Below are positions 54,795-64,000 of a DNA stretch of 64,000 nt, in pieces. Made by a program: the position numbers and the translations under genes. Position 1 is the first letter of the stretch, and each line of letters opens with the position of its first letter. The notes under the pieces are model-generated. The model had not been told where the DNA came from. It saw nothing but the letters and a program-made list of their open reading frames with translations, and made no database searches. This stretch comes from Lepidodermella squamata (lineage: Eukaryota > Gastrotricha). Location of the stretch: the NCBI GenBank assembly GCA_047495785.1, contig JBLDXI010000010.1, forward strand, positions 1,736,001 to 1,800,000. The letters are read 5' to 3'.

Positions 54795-55346
54795 CTACTT
54801 CTCCTTCGTTGGAACCTGGCCAGGCTCTTCAATTCCCAATCGTAGAGTTATATCCTCGGGGATGTCCATCTTCCCCTCGACGTGGATGTGCCCAGTTTTC
54901 TTCGCCATCATCTCCTCCGCACTTAGAGGTCGCTGATTAGATCCATCCGTTCCAAGGAAAGGATTCGGGACCAACAGCTGGCTAGGCCTGTGTTGCCCTG
55001 CTGCCATTCCAGCAGCCGCTAATCGCTGCTTCTCAATCATCTCGTCAATCTTCTTCAAGTACTCCTTGCGAGCAACTTCGTGCCTCAGACGATGCCGGAT
55101 TCCCCGAAGCGTCTTAGCCCTGCCTTGGTCTCGAATTCGCTTGACCAAAGCACTTCGATTGTGCCTGAGACGTCGGATATCTCTAGACAGTGTCGTATAG
55201 TCCAAGCAAACGATTAATCCGATGAAGAAGCCAAGAATGCCAAGAATAATAGATCCAGCTGCAGCAGCATAGTCTGCCTCGACAATGTCCTGCTTCCTCG
55301 ATTTCGTGTCATCTAACTTCAATAGACCACTCTGGAAGCATTTCAA
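54795..55346 (-). CDS. Single-pass membrane protein of unknown function
   Basis: 183 aa, not recognised. One hydrophobic segment (about 28-50, AAGSIILGILGFFIGLIVCL) is followed by a strongly basic, helical, possibly coiled-coil stretch (about 55-110, many Arg/Lys), then a Pro/Gly-containing tail. The positive residues after the segment suggest type III/N-out topology with a cytoplasmic tail. The first 25 residues may come from a different exon or start, as no TATA box was found and a tRNA-derived repeat lies immediately upstream. Composition is codon-like and GC-richer than the flanks, so coding is likely. Confidence 0.55.
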   Translation of the reverse strand: MKCFQSGLLKLDDTKSRKQDIVEADYAAAAGSIILGILGFFIGLIVCLDYTTLSRDIRRLRHNRSALVKRIRDQGRAKTLRGIRHRLRHEVARKEYLKKIDEMIEKQRLAAAGMAAGQHRPSQLLVPNPFLGTDGSNQRPLSAEEMMAKKTGHIHVEGKMDIPEDITLRLGIEEPGQVPTKEK

Positions 55347-55384
55347 ATTTCAAGCGAACGAGTGCCAGGGTGTAAAAATGGTTT

Positions 55385-55465
55385 AAAAGGAGGACTCGAA
55401 CTCCGGACCGTTGGATATCGGCCTATGACGCGAGAACACTGAGCAACAGTGCTAGGTCATGGTAG
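55385..55465 (-). repeat. tRNA-derived repeat, minus-strand copy
   Basis: The minus strand has an A-box-like TTGCTCAGTGTTC and a B-box-like GAGTTCGAGTCC followed by CTCCTTTTA. No canonical cloverleaf can be drawn. Confidence 0.45.
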
Positions 55466-55574
55466 TCATCCTCTTCCGCCAATTTATATATAACAAACGA
55501 ACGCTAAACATATGCGTTTTCCGCCAGTCTCAGATATGAAGGCTCCTATTGTATAGTTGATCCAACCCATTGTT

Positions 55575-55630
55575 CAAATCCTAAAGGTCCCGAGTTCGAA
55601 TCCTCCTTTTACACCATTTTTTTTTCTTTC
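55575..55630 (+). repeat. tRNA-derived repeat, plus-strand copy with pol III-like terminator
   Basis: The plus strand has GGTCCCGAGTTCGAATCCTC (B-box), then TTTTACACCA and a T-run, as at the 3' end of a tRNA gene. The same 3' segment appears inverted in the copy at 55385-55465, making an inverted pair. Confidence 0.45.
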
Positions 55631-56122
55631 GTCAGTTTTTTCTATGGGATGACTAAGTGACGAATAACGACGAAACGACGAAACGACGAAAAAACAACGC
55701 CTCAGAACTAGCTATTCATACCACGTGATCACGTGGACTTTGATCCTGCAATACGGAAGCACAATGCCCCCTCCCCCTCGCAGGGCCAAAATCTCAATAA
55801 CCGAAAATTAATAGATATACAGTATTTAGTTTCCTATACCTTCAACGTCAATATGTTTCAGCTAATCGATAATTCACTGGCGACCTCCAATTTTCACAAT
55901 AAGGTTTTTTGCCCCTGTTATAATGGAGTGGAGGTGGGAACTCCAGTAATCGATTAAATGAAACTTAACCCTAATATCATCACAGCACAGTATTCACGCA
56001 TCGAACAACATTGTTATCAAGAAAATGGGAAGTAACGATAAATTTCAGTTAGAGAAAAGCGAAAATTTCAAGGTCCTTGTTTCTCTTAGGATTTTTAGTT
56101 AGTTGATGAATCTGAAGTGGTT

Positions 56123-57361
56123 TCATGGTATTGCCTGCGTCATTTTCGCAATTAAGAATACGTCAGCTATCGACAGCATAAAAATCGAAACCACAACAAC
56201 GGCCAAGTCCAAAAGGCGAACTTTAGACAAATGCAGAATTCCACTTTTTGCTGAACCCCACTCCGTTGCTGCGATCGAGCATGCAACCAACATATAGGCT
56301 GTCACTAAGACGCAAGCAGCCATTTGGATTTCTATCAGCAAAATGAGGTAAACCTGTTCTGAAGTCTGCGGTATCGCGTCAAATACGATCGACAGCAGCA
56401 CGAAAAATGCTAGCACTACCGTCATGCAGAAATTCGACCGGTCGGGAACATCGGGACTGATGATGAAAGCTGAAAGCTGTAGGAAGACCATGCTGCCAAG
56501 GGGTAGAAAGATCATGCCGACGTAGTATTCTTGTTTTCGTTGAAAAGCCAACATGAATGCAACTTGTTCGTAGTCACCCATAATTCGACTGACCATACCA
56601 CGAGATGAGTTGAACTCCAACGTCAGAGCCTGCCAGATGCTACTATCCTCCAATATTTTGTTTGAGTGGTAAAGAGTCAGTCTATCGACTTTAACGTCAT
56701 CGGCAATGTTATTGAGTTCCAGCGTAATCGCGCAAATCATTTTATCGAACGGAAAATAGGCCAGTTGGAAGCCTTCACAGGAAGTTTCGATAAGCACCAA
56801 GTTTGAGTACACCGCTCTCACAGCCTCCCTAGTAGCGTTGAATTCTACCTCATCAGACAGCCTGGTCGGCCAATTCGCGTCTCTTAACGCATTGAGATGA
56901 AGTGTCTTGGGGTACCAAGTTTGATTACTTGGCTTTCTGAAACGTGTAGAAATTGTATTGCCTTTACTGTCATTCGCCAGTAAACCGTGACAGTGGGCAA
57001 AGTCTGACAAGCTCCATCTTAGTTCAAATGTTACAAGCACAGACAAACTGAAATAACAAAAAGGAGATAGAACATAGCTTATGTTCTTTCCAAAGTTATA
57101 CCTTTGCTGCAAGTCGCTGATTTCCTTGATGTCGTACATGTACATAGAAAAGTTTACTCGTACGGGTAAAGCGTCGTATTCCTCATGGAGCCGGATCTCT
57201 TGAATAATGTCAGTGGACCTGGCCAACGGACATTTGTAATTAAAAAACTCATTTTCCAAAGCAGTGCTTTTTAATTCTACTCTGGGTTCGGAATATATCG
57301 CTGTTGCTTGTATCAGCGTAAACGAAAGAAAAAGGTTAGAAAGCCGAAAATTTACTGACAT
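56123..57361 (-). CDS. Cys-loop ligand-gated ion channel subunit B4
   Basis: Family B subunit, 394 aa, exons 57361-57102 and 57047-56123. The 54-base intron has proper GT-AG ends but is a multiple of three without an in-frame stop, so it also reads through as a 412-codon frame; splicing is preferred because all four paralogues splice here. Signal peptide MSVNFRLSNLFLSFTLIQATA. Loop A TWYPKTLHLNALRDANW; Cys-loop CEGFQLAYFPFDKMIC; M2 DRSNFCMTVVLAFFVLLSIV then FDAIP, with Ser instead of Pro at 1'. M4 is intact, ending KMTQAIP. Nearest paralogue B2. Confidence 0.9.
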   Translation of the reverse strand: MSVNFRLSNLFLSFTLIQATAIYSEPRVELKSTALENEFFNYKCPLARSTDIIQEIRLHEEYDALPVRVNFSMYMYDIKEISDLQQRYNFGKNISYVLSPFCYFSLSVLVTFELRWSLSDFAHCHGLLANDSKGNTISTRFRKPSNQTWYPKTLHLNALRDANWPTRLSDEVEFNATREAVRAVYSNLVLIETSCEGFQLAYFPFDKMICAITLELNNIADDVKVDRLTLYHSNKILEDSSIWQALTLEFNSSRGMVSRIMGDYEQVAFMLAFQRKQEYYVGMIFLPLGSMVFLQLSAFIISPDVPDRSNFCMTVVLAFFVLLSIVFDAIPQTSEQVYLILLIEIQMAACVLVTAYMLVACSIAATEWGSAKSGILHLSKVRLLDLAVVVVSIFMLSIADVFLIAKMTQAIP

Positions 57362-57418
57362 GCTGCTTTTAAAACCGAATGTTTAGAATGAAGGGCTTTT
57401 AAAAATGTCTGGTTTGCT

Positions 57419-57426
57419 GTTATAAT
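57419..57426 (-). promoter_or_regulatory. TATA-like element of B4
   Basis: ATTATAAC on the minus strand, 57 bases before the start codon, same context as in B2 and B5. Confidence 0.5.
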
Positions 57427-57699
57427 TGCTTGCTTAATTTCAGTGAGAAGCTATACGTAATGCAATAAGCAAATCGGAGTTGTCTAATCATTTGAGTAAC
57501 GAAAAGTAAATAAAAATTCGCCTAAAGAAAATTGCCTACTCATTGTACATCCTTAGAGTAATCGCATGATTTAAGCTGTTAAAACTATTCTTAGCACGTT
57601 GTTTATTTTCTAAATGCCGAATCAACATCTCAAAGCTGATTTTAGACCTATACCTGGACAAGCTAAACTAACTGCGAACGCCTCCTTGCCTTATATTTT

Positions 57700-57812
57700 T
57701 TGGCAACTATACGTATGATGGTGATTGGTATGCTTATAAAATTTCTTGCTGCTGTTATATACAGTGTGTCATTTCGAAATATAAACTACATCCGGAATAG
57801 AGAGCATATTAA
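57700..57812 (-). pseudogene. Fragment of a B-type channel 3' end
   Basis: Matches about 53250-53350, the M4 end and 3' flank of B3 (GATGGTGATTGGTAT, GTGTCATTTCG, AAACTACATCCG), with small deletions that break the reading frame. The rest of the gene is gone, so this is the tail of a lost B gene directly upstream of B4. Confidence 0.6.
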
Positions 57813-57898
57813 AGCTGTGAGGCGCTTTGTGTCAGAACCCTTCAGGCGACCTCAGCGACGCGGGGCGTATTGTTCGCGAACTTAGAGTTCGACAAAAT

Positions 57899-58337
57899 CC
57901 CTGGCTGTGACTTTGATTTGATTTGATTTGATTTCTGTAGTAAATCGCAGTTCGGTGTAAATCAATCATTTAAAATGAAATCGCCCAAAAATCCATGGTA
58001 AATCCATCAAATCAAATCATCGGACCAATTAATATCAAATCAAATCAAATCTTTCGCATAGAAAAACATGAGTATTAAAGACCATTTCTAAGGATTCTTT
58101 CATATTTTAAGGTTGGTTTTGGGAGAATGAGTCTAAAAGGGGTTAAATTGCTCCAAAATTTGAAAAATGTTGTTTTCGAGGCAAATGGTGGTTCTCATGG
58201 TTAGTAACAGGAGGAATTCCTAGAGTTTTGAGTATTCTAAATCAGCAGTAAATCAAGGGGGCTAAATCAAATACAATCAAATCATCGTGAAAATGGCCTA
58301 AATCAAATCAAATCAAATCAAAGCCTCTGATCCCTGG
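57899..58337. mobile_element. MITE with GATTT-repeat subterminal arms, possible hAT type
   Basis: Left arm CTTTGATTTGATTTGATTTG and right arm AAATCAAATCAAATCAAAG are inverted pentanucleotide tracts. The flanks GACAAAAT (57891-57898) and GACAAAGG (58338-58345) agree at six of eight bases, a possible decayed 8-bp target duplication. A second CAAATC tract lies inside. No coding capacity. Confidence 0.5.
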
Positions 58338-58624
58338 GACAAAGGGCCCAGTACCCCGATGGTAGAAGAGGGTGATGACACCAAAGTTGTCTTCGCACTA
58401 ATTCGGCCGAATCTTATATACAATTGATAAGTTGAGTTTTCGTGTTAGCTTCTTGCTAGCTGAACCAATTGACTTCAATCATTTCGGGTTCGCAATATAT
58501 ATGAAAAACTAACATGGGTGATTAATTGGTGTAAATTGTGTTATTCGTCTAATGAATTATCGTTCCAATATTTCGGGAAAGAGTGGATTTCTTCGGCGAA
58601 GAAAGAGGAGTTATTATAATCTGT

Positions 58625-58800
58625 TACACCTGCAGTGAATCGGACTGGTTACGTAAAAGCAGCTCTGCGATCAAGTTTTTCGAGGTCGCCAACCTAGAGG
58701 TCTCATTGGAAAATGCGTTTTGCGTCTTGAATCGAGAGCTGAGCTGGCTGCAACTTTCACTAGAAGGACTAGAAACAGCAGCACGGTGAAGCATAAAAAA
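58625..58800 (-). pseudogene. Degenerate copy of B1 exon 1
   Basis: Aligns with about 51020-51215 (GACTGGTTACGTA, AGCAGCTCTGCGATCA, TCGAGGTCGCCAAC, ACTAGAAACAGCAGCA) but has lost an internal stretch of about 30 bases and the frame. It marks a further lost B1-type gene between B4 and B5. Confidence 0.65.
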
Positions 58801-58999
58801 ACCATCTTTGGTTAGGAATTATCATTAGCTGGTATGCCCGGGCGCCGGGCCAGCCTTTCGTTTTGTTTCACTCTGCTGAAATTACTCAAAACGCGGCAAC
58901 CACGTAACTTGACAGAATCATTCAATAAGTACAAAGTAAATGCTAGGCACCTCTAAGTGATATAATGCATCTTCGTCTCGATACGCAGTGTCAAAGTCC

Positions 59000-59440
59000 A
59001 ACGCCGCCGTTCCACAGGTGACAGCGTTGCGCATACTCGGCTCACATGCTCATTTTCGATGAAAAACTCACTTGGAAGCCTCACATAGACCACGTCCTCC
59101 AACGGTGCGAGCGTAATTTGTCCTGGTTTCACACGGTCGTGCATAGTCCGGGCCTGTCTCTGAGATGGCGCCGCGCTACTTACCTTTCACTCGTCCGCTC
59201 CATTGCAACCTTCCGGGCTGTTGCCTTCTCCTCCGCCGCCAAGTCGCAGCTTCGCCGTCTGGAGGTACTTCTAAACAATTGCCTTCGGGCTATTCTCCGC
59301 GTTCGACTGAACAATCGCGTCCGCATCTCTGCAAAAAAATCATCGTGAACCGCAGATTATTGAACATCTCTAGACATCTTTCGTTTTTAAATACTTGCGT
59401 GAAGGTGAAGGGCACACGTTTCGCACGAGCTGCAGTAGCC
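59000..59440 (+). pseudogene. LINE reverse-transcriptase C-terminal fragment
   Basis: The plus strand reads FDEKLTWKPHIDHVLQRCER, then SAAKSQLRRLEVLLNNCLRA, the C-terminal reverse-transcriptase part of Jockey/CR1-like non-LTR elements. Same family as 32500-32847. The upstream catalytic part is missing and the frame ends at 59348. Confidence 0.65.
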
Positions 59441-59804
59441 TAGGCTACTATTCGAGATAGGACTATACATGGACGCATTTAAATTTACCTAGGCTTCTAA
59501 ACAATGCTTCAAAAGCTTCTAAATGAGAGGGGAGCTTGGAGCTTACATTTCGGTAACTACGGTAGGTTTTTGGCTTGGCTTTTTGTTATAATGGAGCGGT
59601 TTGTAACTCTCCAGCCTCTAGTAATTGATTAATCGAAACGTAACCCAGATTATCTACACATTTGCATCCGCAGATTGTTTCACACATCGAACAACATTGT
59701 TATCAATAAAATTAAAAGTATTCCAGTTTTAGGAATGCTAAAATGACAAAGTCCATGTTTCTCTGAAGTTTTGAGTTTGATAATGAATCTTAGGTGAATG
59801 TTCA

Positions 59805-61034
59805 TTATATTGCCTGCGTCATTTTCGCAATAAAGAATACGTCAGCTACCGACAGACCAACAATTAGAACCACAGCAACAGCAAAGTCTAATAGGCGAAC
59901 TTTAGACAAATGCATAATTCCACTTTTCGCCGATCCCCATTTTGTCGTTGCGATAGTGCATGCAAACAGCATATAGGCTGTGACTGCGACACATGCTGCC
60001 ATTTGAATTTCAATCAGCGTGATTAAATAAACTTGTTCTGAGGTTTGTGGTATCTCGCTAAAAACGATCGACAGCAGCACGAAAAAGGCCAGCACTACTG
60101 TCATGCAGAAATTTGGCCTGTCGGGATACTCGGGGTTCATGGCGAAAGATGAAAGCTGAAGAAAGACCATGCCACCAAGGGGTAAAAAGATAATACCGAT
60201 GTAATATTCGTGTTTTCGTTGAAAAGCCAGCGTGAATTTAACCTGTTCGTATTCACCAATACTTCGATTGACAACAAGATTAGATGTGTCGAACTCGGAC
60301 GGCAGAGCTCGCCAGATGCTGCTCTCATCCAATATTTGTTCCGGGTGGTCCAGATCGAGACTATCGACTTGAACTTGACCTGCACTGTTATAGAGTTCCA
60401 GCCAAATCGAGCAAGTCATTTTATCGAAAGGAAAATATGCCAGTTCAAAGCCTTCGCAGGAAGTTTCGATAAGCACTTCATTTGTGTACACCGCTTCCAC
60501 AACGTCCTTAGTAGCGTCGAATTTTACCATTTCTGACAGCCTACTCGGCCAATTACCGTCTCTCAAAGCATTGAGATGTAGTGTCTTTGGGTACCAAGAC
60601 TGATCTCTAGGCTTTCGAAAACTCGTATCAATCGCGTCGCCATCACTGTCAATTGCATGTACGCCTTTGCAGTAGCTAACTTCCGGGAAGCCCCAACTTA
60701 TAGTAAATGTTGTAAGCACAGATAAACTGAAATAAAAGGAAAACAAAACATTGATGACGATCTTCCCATAGGCCTACCTTTGCTGCAAATCGCTGATTTC
60801 TTTGATGCCGTACATGTACATAGAAAAGTTGACGTAGATAGGTAAAGCGTCGTAGTCTTCGTGCAGGCGGATCTCTTGAATAATGTCAGCGGCCTTGGCC
60901 AATGGACATTTCGAATCGAAAAACTCGTTCTCCAAGGCAGTGCTTTTAGGTTCTGCGAGCTTGCCTAGCGGCGTTGTTGCTTGTATCACCGTACACGAAA
61001 GAAACAGGCTGTAAAGCAGAAAATTTACTGACAT
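59805..61034 (-). CDS. Cys-loop ligand-gated ion channel subunit B5
   Basis: Family B subunit, 392 aa, exons 61034-60778 and 60726-59805, intron 51 bases. The start is the Met conserved with B2 and B4 (MSVNFLLYSLFLSCTVIQA); an upstream in-frame ATG at 61142 precedes the TATA-like element and was rejected. Loop A SWYPKTLHLNALRDGNW; Cys-loop CEGFELAYFPFDKMTC; M2 DRPNFCMTVVLAFFVLLSIV then FSEIP; M4 intact, ending KMTQAI. Complete and probably functional. Confidence 0.9.
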
Positions 61035-61092
61035 GCTGCTTTTAACACAGAAAATTTCAAATGAAGGGTAGCAAAAATTGTCTGTGTTCTCA

Positions 61093-61100
61093 GTTATAAT
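61093..61100 (-). promoter_or_regulatory. TATA-like element of B5
   Basis: ATTATAAC on the minus strand, 58 bases before the start codon at 61034. Confidence 0.5.
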
Positions 61101-62286
61101 CATTTGTTTAATTTCAGGGTAGGTGAATGCGGCGCTTTGCAATCATGAAAACCCAGTTCAGTAATCATTTCGGTAACGAAAAACAAATACAAATTCACCC
61201 AAATAAAACTCCCCAATTTCTCGCGACATTTTCAGCCGTAGGCAATTAAAGATCATGTGATTGAAGTTTTACTCTCAGAGTAGACCGTTTATTTTCCCAT
61301 ATGCTGAATCGACTTTAATCATTGGATTACATATTAGACGTAAACCTATGAAGCGTTTGGTAGAAAAAGTGTTGGTACCCAGTCGTAAAAAAATAGATCC
61401 TAGCTAGACCCTAACCGCTATTATTGGGTCTATCTGAATAGATCGTGTGGGATGCGAAAAATGACACTGGGGTAGATCTAGCTAGCGACTACCTAGACGG
61501 CGGATAGATCCTGATGGATAGACCGGCGGTGGGTCTAAATTTTCGCGATTAGATCGTGCGTAGATCTAGTTCATAATACCGGCTTGAACAGCCCGCATGA
61601 ATCACGGCTTGCCCCAGCTGTTCCTCCACTTGGTTCAGTTACCCTCATAGGAAGCAATTATTCCAATAATTTCATTTATTTATTTAAAAACATTAAGCAA
61701 TAATCAATTCTTATTATCACGATGAAGCTATTGATCACAAATCACATGAATATTAAAAATAATGTCTCTCTGCTTGAAATTTCGAGCCGGCTACGACTTG
61801 GTTCCTGGAATTGTTGAAATTGAATCGAGTTATTTCGCCTTGTCGTCGTCACTCGTCATTCGCGGCTTCAGTCAAGCGAAAATCTTCCATCTCTGAAAAT
61901 AAATTGAAGATGAGAATCGGTTTTTTCGCTATAATCAGGGGTCTTACCTGAAATGGGAGCTCAAATTAAATCGGCGATAAGGCAATTTAGCACGTTATCT
62001 TGGCACGGTGAATCTTGGCACCTAAACATTTTTCCTAAAAATAAATAAAAAAATAGCTGCAAAATTGTCTTACCATTTTCACGTCGATCGAGATTCGGGT
62101 TGAAATTCGCCAAAAATTGTGAACCAATTTAGAAAAAAATCTAATAACTTGAATTTTTTATTATTGCTATTGCTGATACCATAAAACAAAATATTGTTAA
62201 AAATTCATTTTTCTTACCCTCACGATTTCACGGTGGTTGAATTCGACAAACGATTAGTATTCGGCGAAAATTGCCGAAGCTTCAGG
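61101..62286. other. Gene-free DNA with TAGATC-type repeats
   Basis: Bases 61110-61330 resemble the upstream DNA of B2 and B4. Between about 61398 and 61585 TAGATC/GATCTA and TAGACCC/GGGTCTA occur many times in both orientations, suggesting a small palindromic element. No coding feature. Confidence 0.45.
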
Positions 62287-63339
62287 CGAAAATAATAGCA
62301 CTCGCACCGTACTGCCGGCACGGTCAACTACGGCGCAACTACGGTGCCGGTACGGCCGGTCATCTACGGCGCCGTAGCGATTCCGTAACTTTTAGAAAAT
62401 TCCCCCTGACTTCAAATTTATGAAATCTAACAAAATATCATATCACCAATTAGGGATACGGATTGGCCAATAAGCTTAATATGAACCGGTGATAAAAGGT
62501 CACGTAAACATTAATGAAAAATCAGGTAAAGGCTTCAGATTACAGTCCCGCTCTTGAAAACGTTTGAAAGCATGTATAACCGTGAAACGACATATTCAAT
62601 CACTACCTGGAGGTCGACAGTAACAAGGCGGAAACGAGAATGACGATTTCGCTACGGTTCGAACTGACCAATGTGCCCATGAAGTAGTTACACCTGTGAT
62701 GACGAGCGCCAATAGGCTGATTTCAGACTAGAAATTTTAGCCCCGTTTAACGGGCTTCTGAAACTAAATGGCCCATCCTGGGTAGCCAACGGCTTCCCTG
62801 GGATCCCAGCTATCAGTTGGATATGCTGGAACCCGCCCGCCTTCAAACACCAGGTCCACCTGGGTTCCCAAAGTTCGCCATAACATAGCATTTTGGCTGA
62901 TTTTAGAGTTTGGGTTCCAGCCCGGTTTAACGGGTTTCGAAGACTCCCAAACGCATCGCGGATTGTCCACGTCTTCATATAAGACACGCCTTTGTAAGCA
63001 GATCGCTGCAATTAGTATTGAGTGCACCTATCCCTTGTGATTCAACGGATATACATTCAGCTCAAGCCATTCAGCTGGCTACATGCTGACTTTTCGAAAA
63101 TTTGTATCCTAACTTTGTTGTTCAGTTTTCGACTTGTTTTCAGGTAGCCTACCTCTTATCGACGGTGTATGCGAAAATTCGTGAAAATCCCATTACGGTT
63201 ATCATGTTTTTAAAAATGTTTTGAGTTGGCCGTAGCACGCGAAAATGCTACGTAGCACTGTGGTAGCGCTGAAATAGCAGTCGCCGTAGCGCTACCGTAG
63301 CGGCCCCGTAGTTGTGCTATTTGAGTGCTATTATTTTCG
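62287..63339. mobile_element. CTACGG-rich terminal-repeat element, copy 2 (complete, 1053 bp)
   Basis: CGAAAATAATAGCACTC at 62287-62303 is perfectly inverted at 63323-63339. Both ends carry dense CTACGG/CCGTAG and GTAGCG arrays. The interior matches copy 1 at 37529-38190. Short frames inside have no transposase motif, so it is non-autonomous. Confidence 0.7.
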
Positions 63340-64000
63340 TATACTGGGGAAAAAATAAAATGAAATAATTACATGAGAATTTCAGAAAATATTTTTTGCT
63401 AACCAGCCGATAGCCGCAGTTTTTAGCCACAATCGCTCGATAATTGTTTCGAATTCCAAATTTTCTTCCTTCTCTGAAAATTGAAAATCAGGAAATTAAA
63501 AAAAATTGTTGATTAAAATTGAAAATTTTGATTTTTGCTTCATAAATGCGTAATTCATCTAAATTGGATAGCGGAAACTTTCGTATCATTGGTAAACAAT
63601 CTTGGCCTCAAAAAATTCTACGAGAGCATTAAAGGTTGACTTTAAAAATTATTTCAGGATCCTAATAATGTTGTTGAAATTTCACCAATTTTTTTTGTTT
63701 TTCAACTACATTTTACAGGCAGGTAATTTTCTTACCGCGCAGTTGGTTTTCATACAATCTTGTAACTGAGACTCGGCATTAAATGATGGATGACATACCG
63801 AAATTGACGATGTCTTCGGCCGTTTACCAGTCAGCCTTGTGAGGCAGGTTCGACAGGATACTAGCAATCCTATATGAGGTAGCTTCAACAATTAAGGTGG
63901 AATTTTCGGAACAAATAACAAACCAAGTAGATCACGACTGCCTTGTTGACGTGTTGCAGTGTTGAACCTGAAGCGATTTCACAAAAAAATTGAGGTGACG
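63340..64000. other. AT-rich DNA at the window edge
   Basis: No gene recognised; long A/T runs and no significant frame. Confidence 0.35.

Noticed and set aside
61035-61142. Upstream in-frame ATG of B5 as the start
   Set aside because: It precedes the TATA-like element, and B2 and B4 start at the Met corresponding to 61034.
1-64000. CRISPR array, prophage or bacterial operon
   Set aside because: No regularly spaced identical repeats and no bacterial gene organisation; splicing shows that the DNA is eukaryotic.

Overview
This window is animal nuclear DNA. Genes are split by GT-AG introns of only 49 to 66 bases. The encoded proteins are metazoan types: Cys-loop ligand-gated channels, GABA-B-like class C receptors, a receptor tyrosine kinase with lectin-like ectodomains, and secreted Kunitz proteins. 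Intergenic DNA is rich in short non-autonomous DNA transposons, tRNA-like fragments and broken LINE reverse transcriptases. I cannot fix the taxon from this sequence. A compact, short-intron invertebrate genome fits best.

Layout. (1) 1.5-10.7 kb: five tandem three-exon Cys-loop receptor genes on the + strand (family A, A1-A5). (2) 11.3-21.7 kb: a Kunitz gene group on the - strand (seven-domain, three-domain and two-domain proteins plus a broken copy), interrupted by an intronless GABA-B-like receptor on the + strand. (3) 22-30.4 kb: mobile-element-rich DNA with one zinc-finger/Arg-Gly-rich gene, a cluster of degenerate tRNA-like sequences, a LINE remnant and a hAT-type element with an intact 8-bp target duplication. 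(4) 30.9-36.7 kb: three more family A genes (A6-A8), a second copy of the block formed by A1, A3 and A4. (5) 38.3-41.8 kb: a receptor tyrosine kinase with LamG-like, LamG-like and C-type lectin domains. (6) 42.4-49.4 kb: an intronless NIS (IucA/IucC-type) siderophore synthetase gene and a truncated inverted second copy, on either side of a second intronless GABA-B-like receptor. (7) 50-61 kb: five two-exon Cys-loop receptor genes on the - strand (family B, B1-B5), with fragments of further copies, a small one-pass membrane protein and tRNA-derived repeats. (8) 61-64 kb: repeats and no recognisable gene.

The main surprise is the NIS siderophore synthetase. It carries the expected family motifs, sits among intron-bearing animal genes, has a eukaryotic-looking TATA box and has been duplicated locally. 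This points to horizontal acquisition of a microbial iron-chelator enzyme. The second theme is receptor expansion: 13 Cys-loop subunits in two families, both with very short M3-M4 loops. Family A shares a stereotyped core promoter (AATWTCCG, 9-10 bp, then a TATA box). Family B has a Cys-loop one residue longer than canonical. Such arrays plus two orphan class C receptors suggest chemosensory or specialised signalling roles, but ligand and tissue cannot be read from the sequence.
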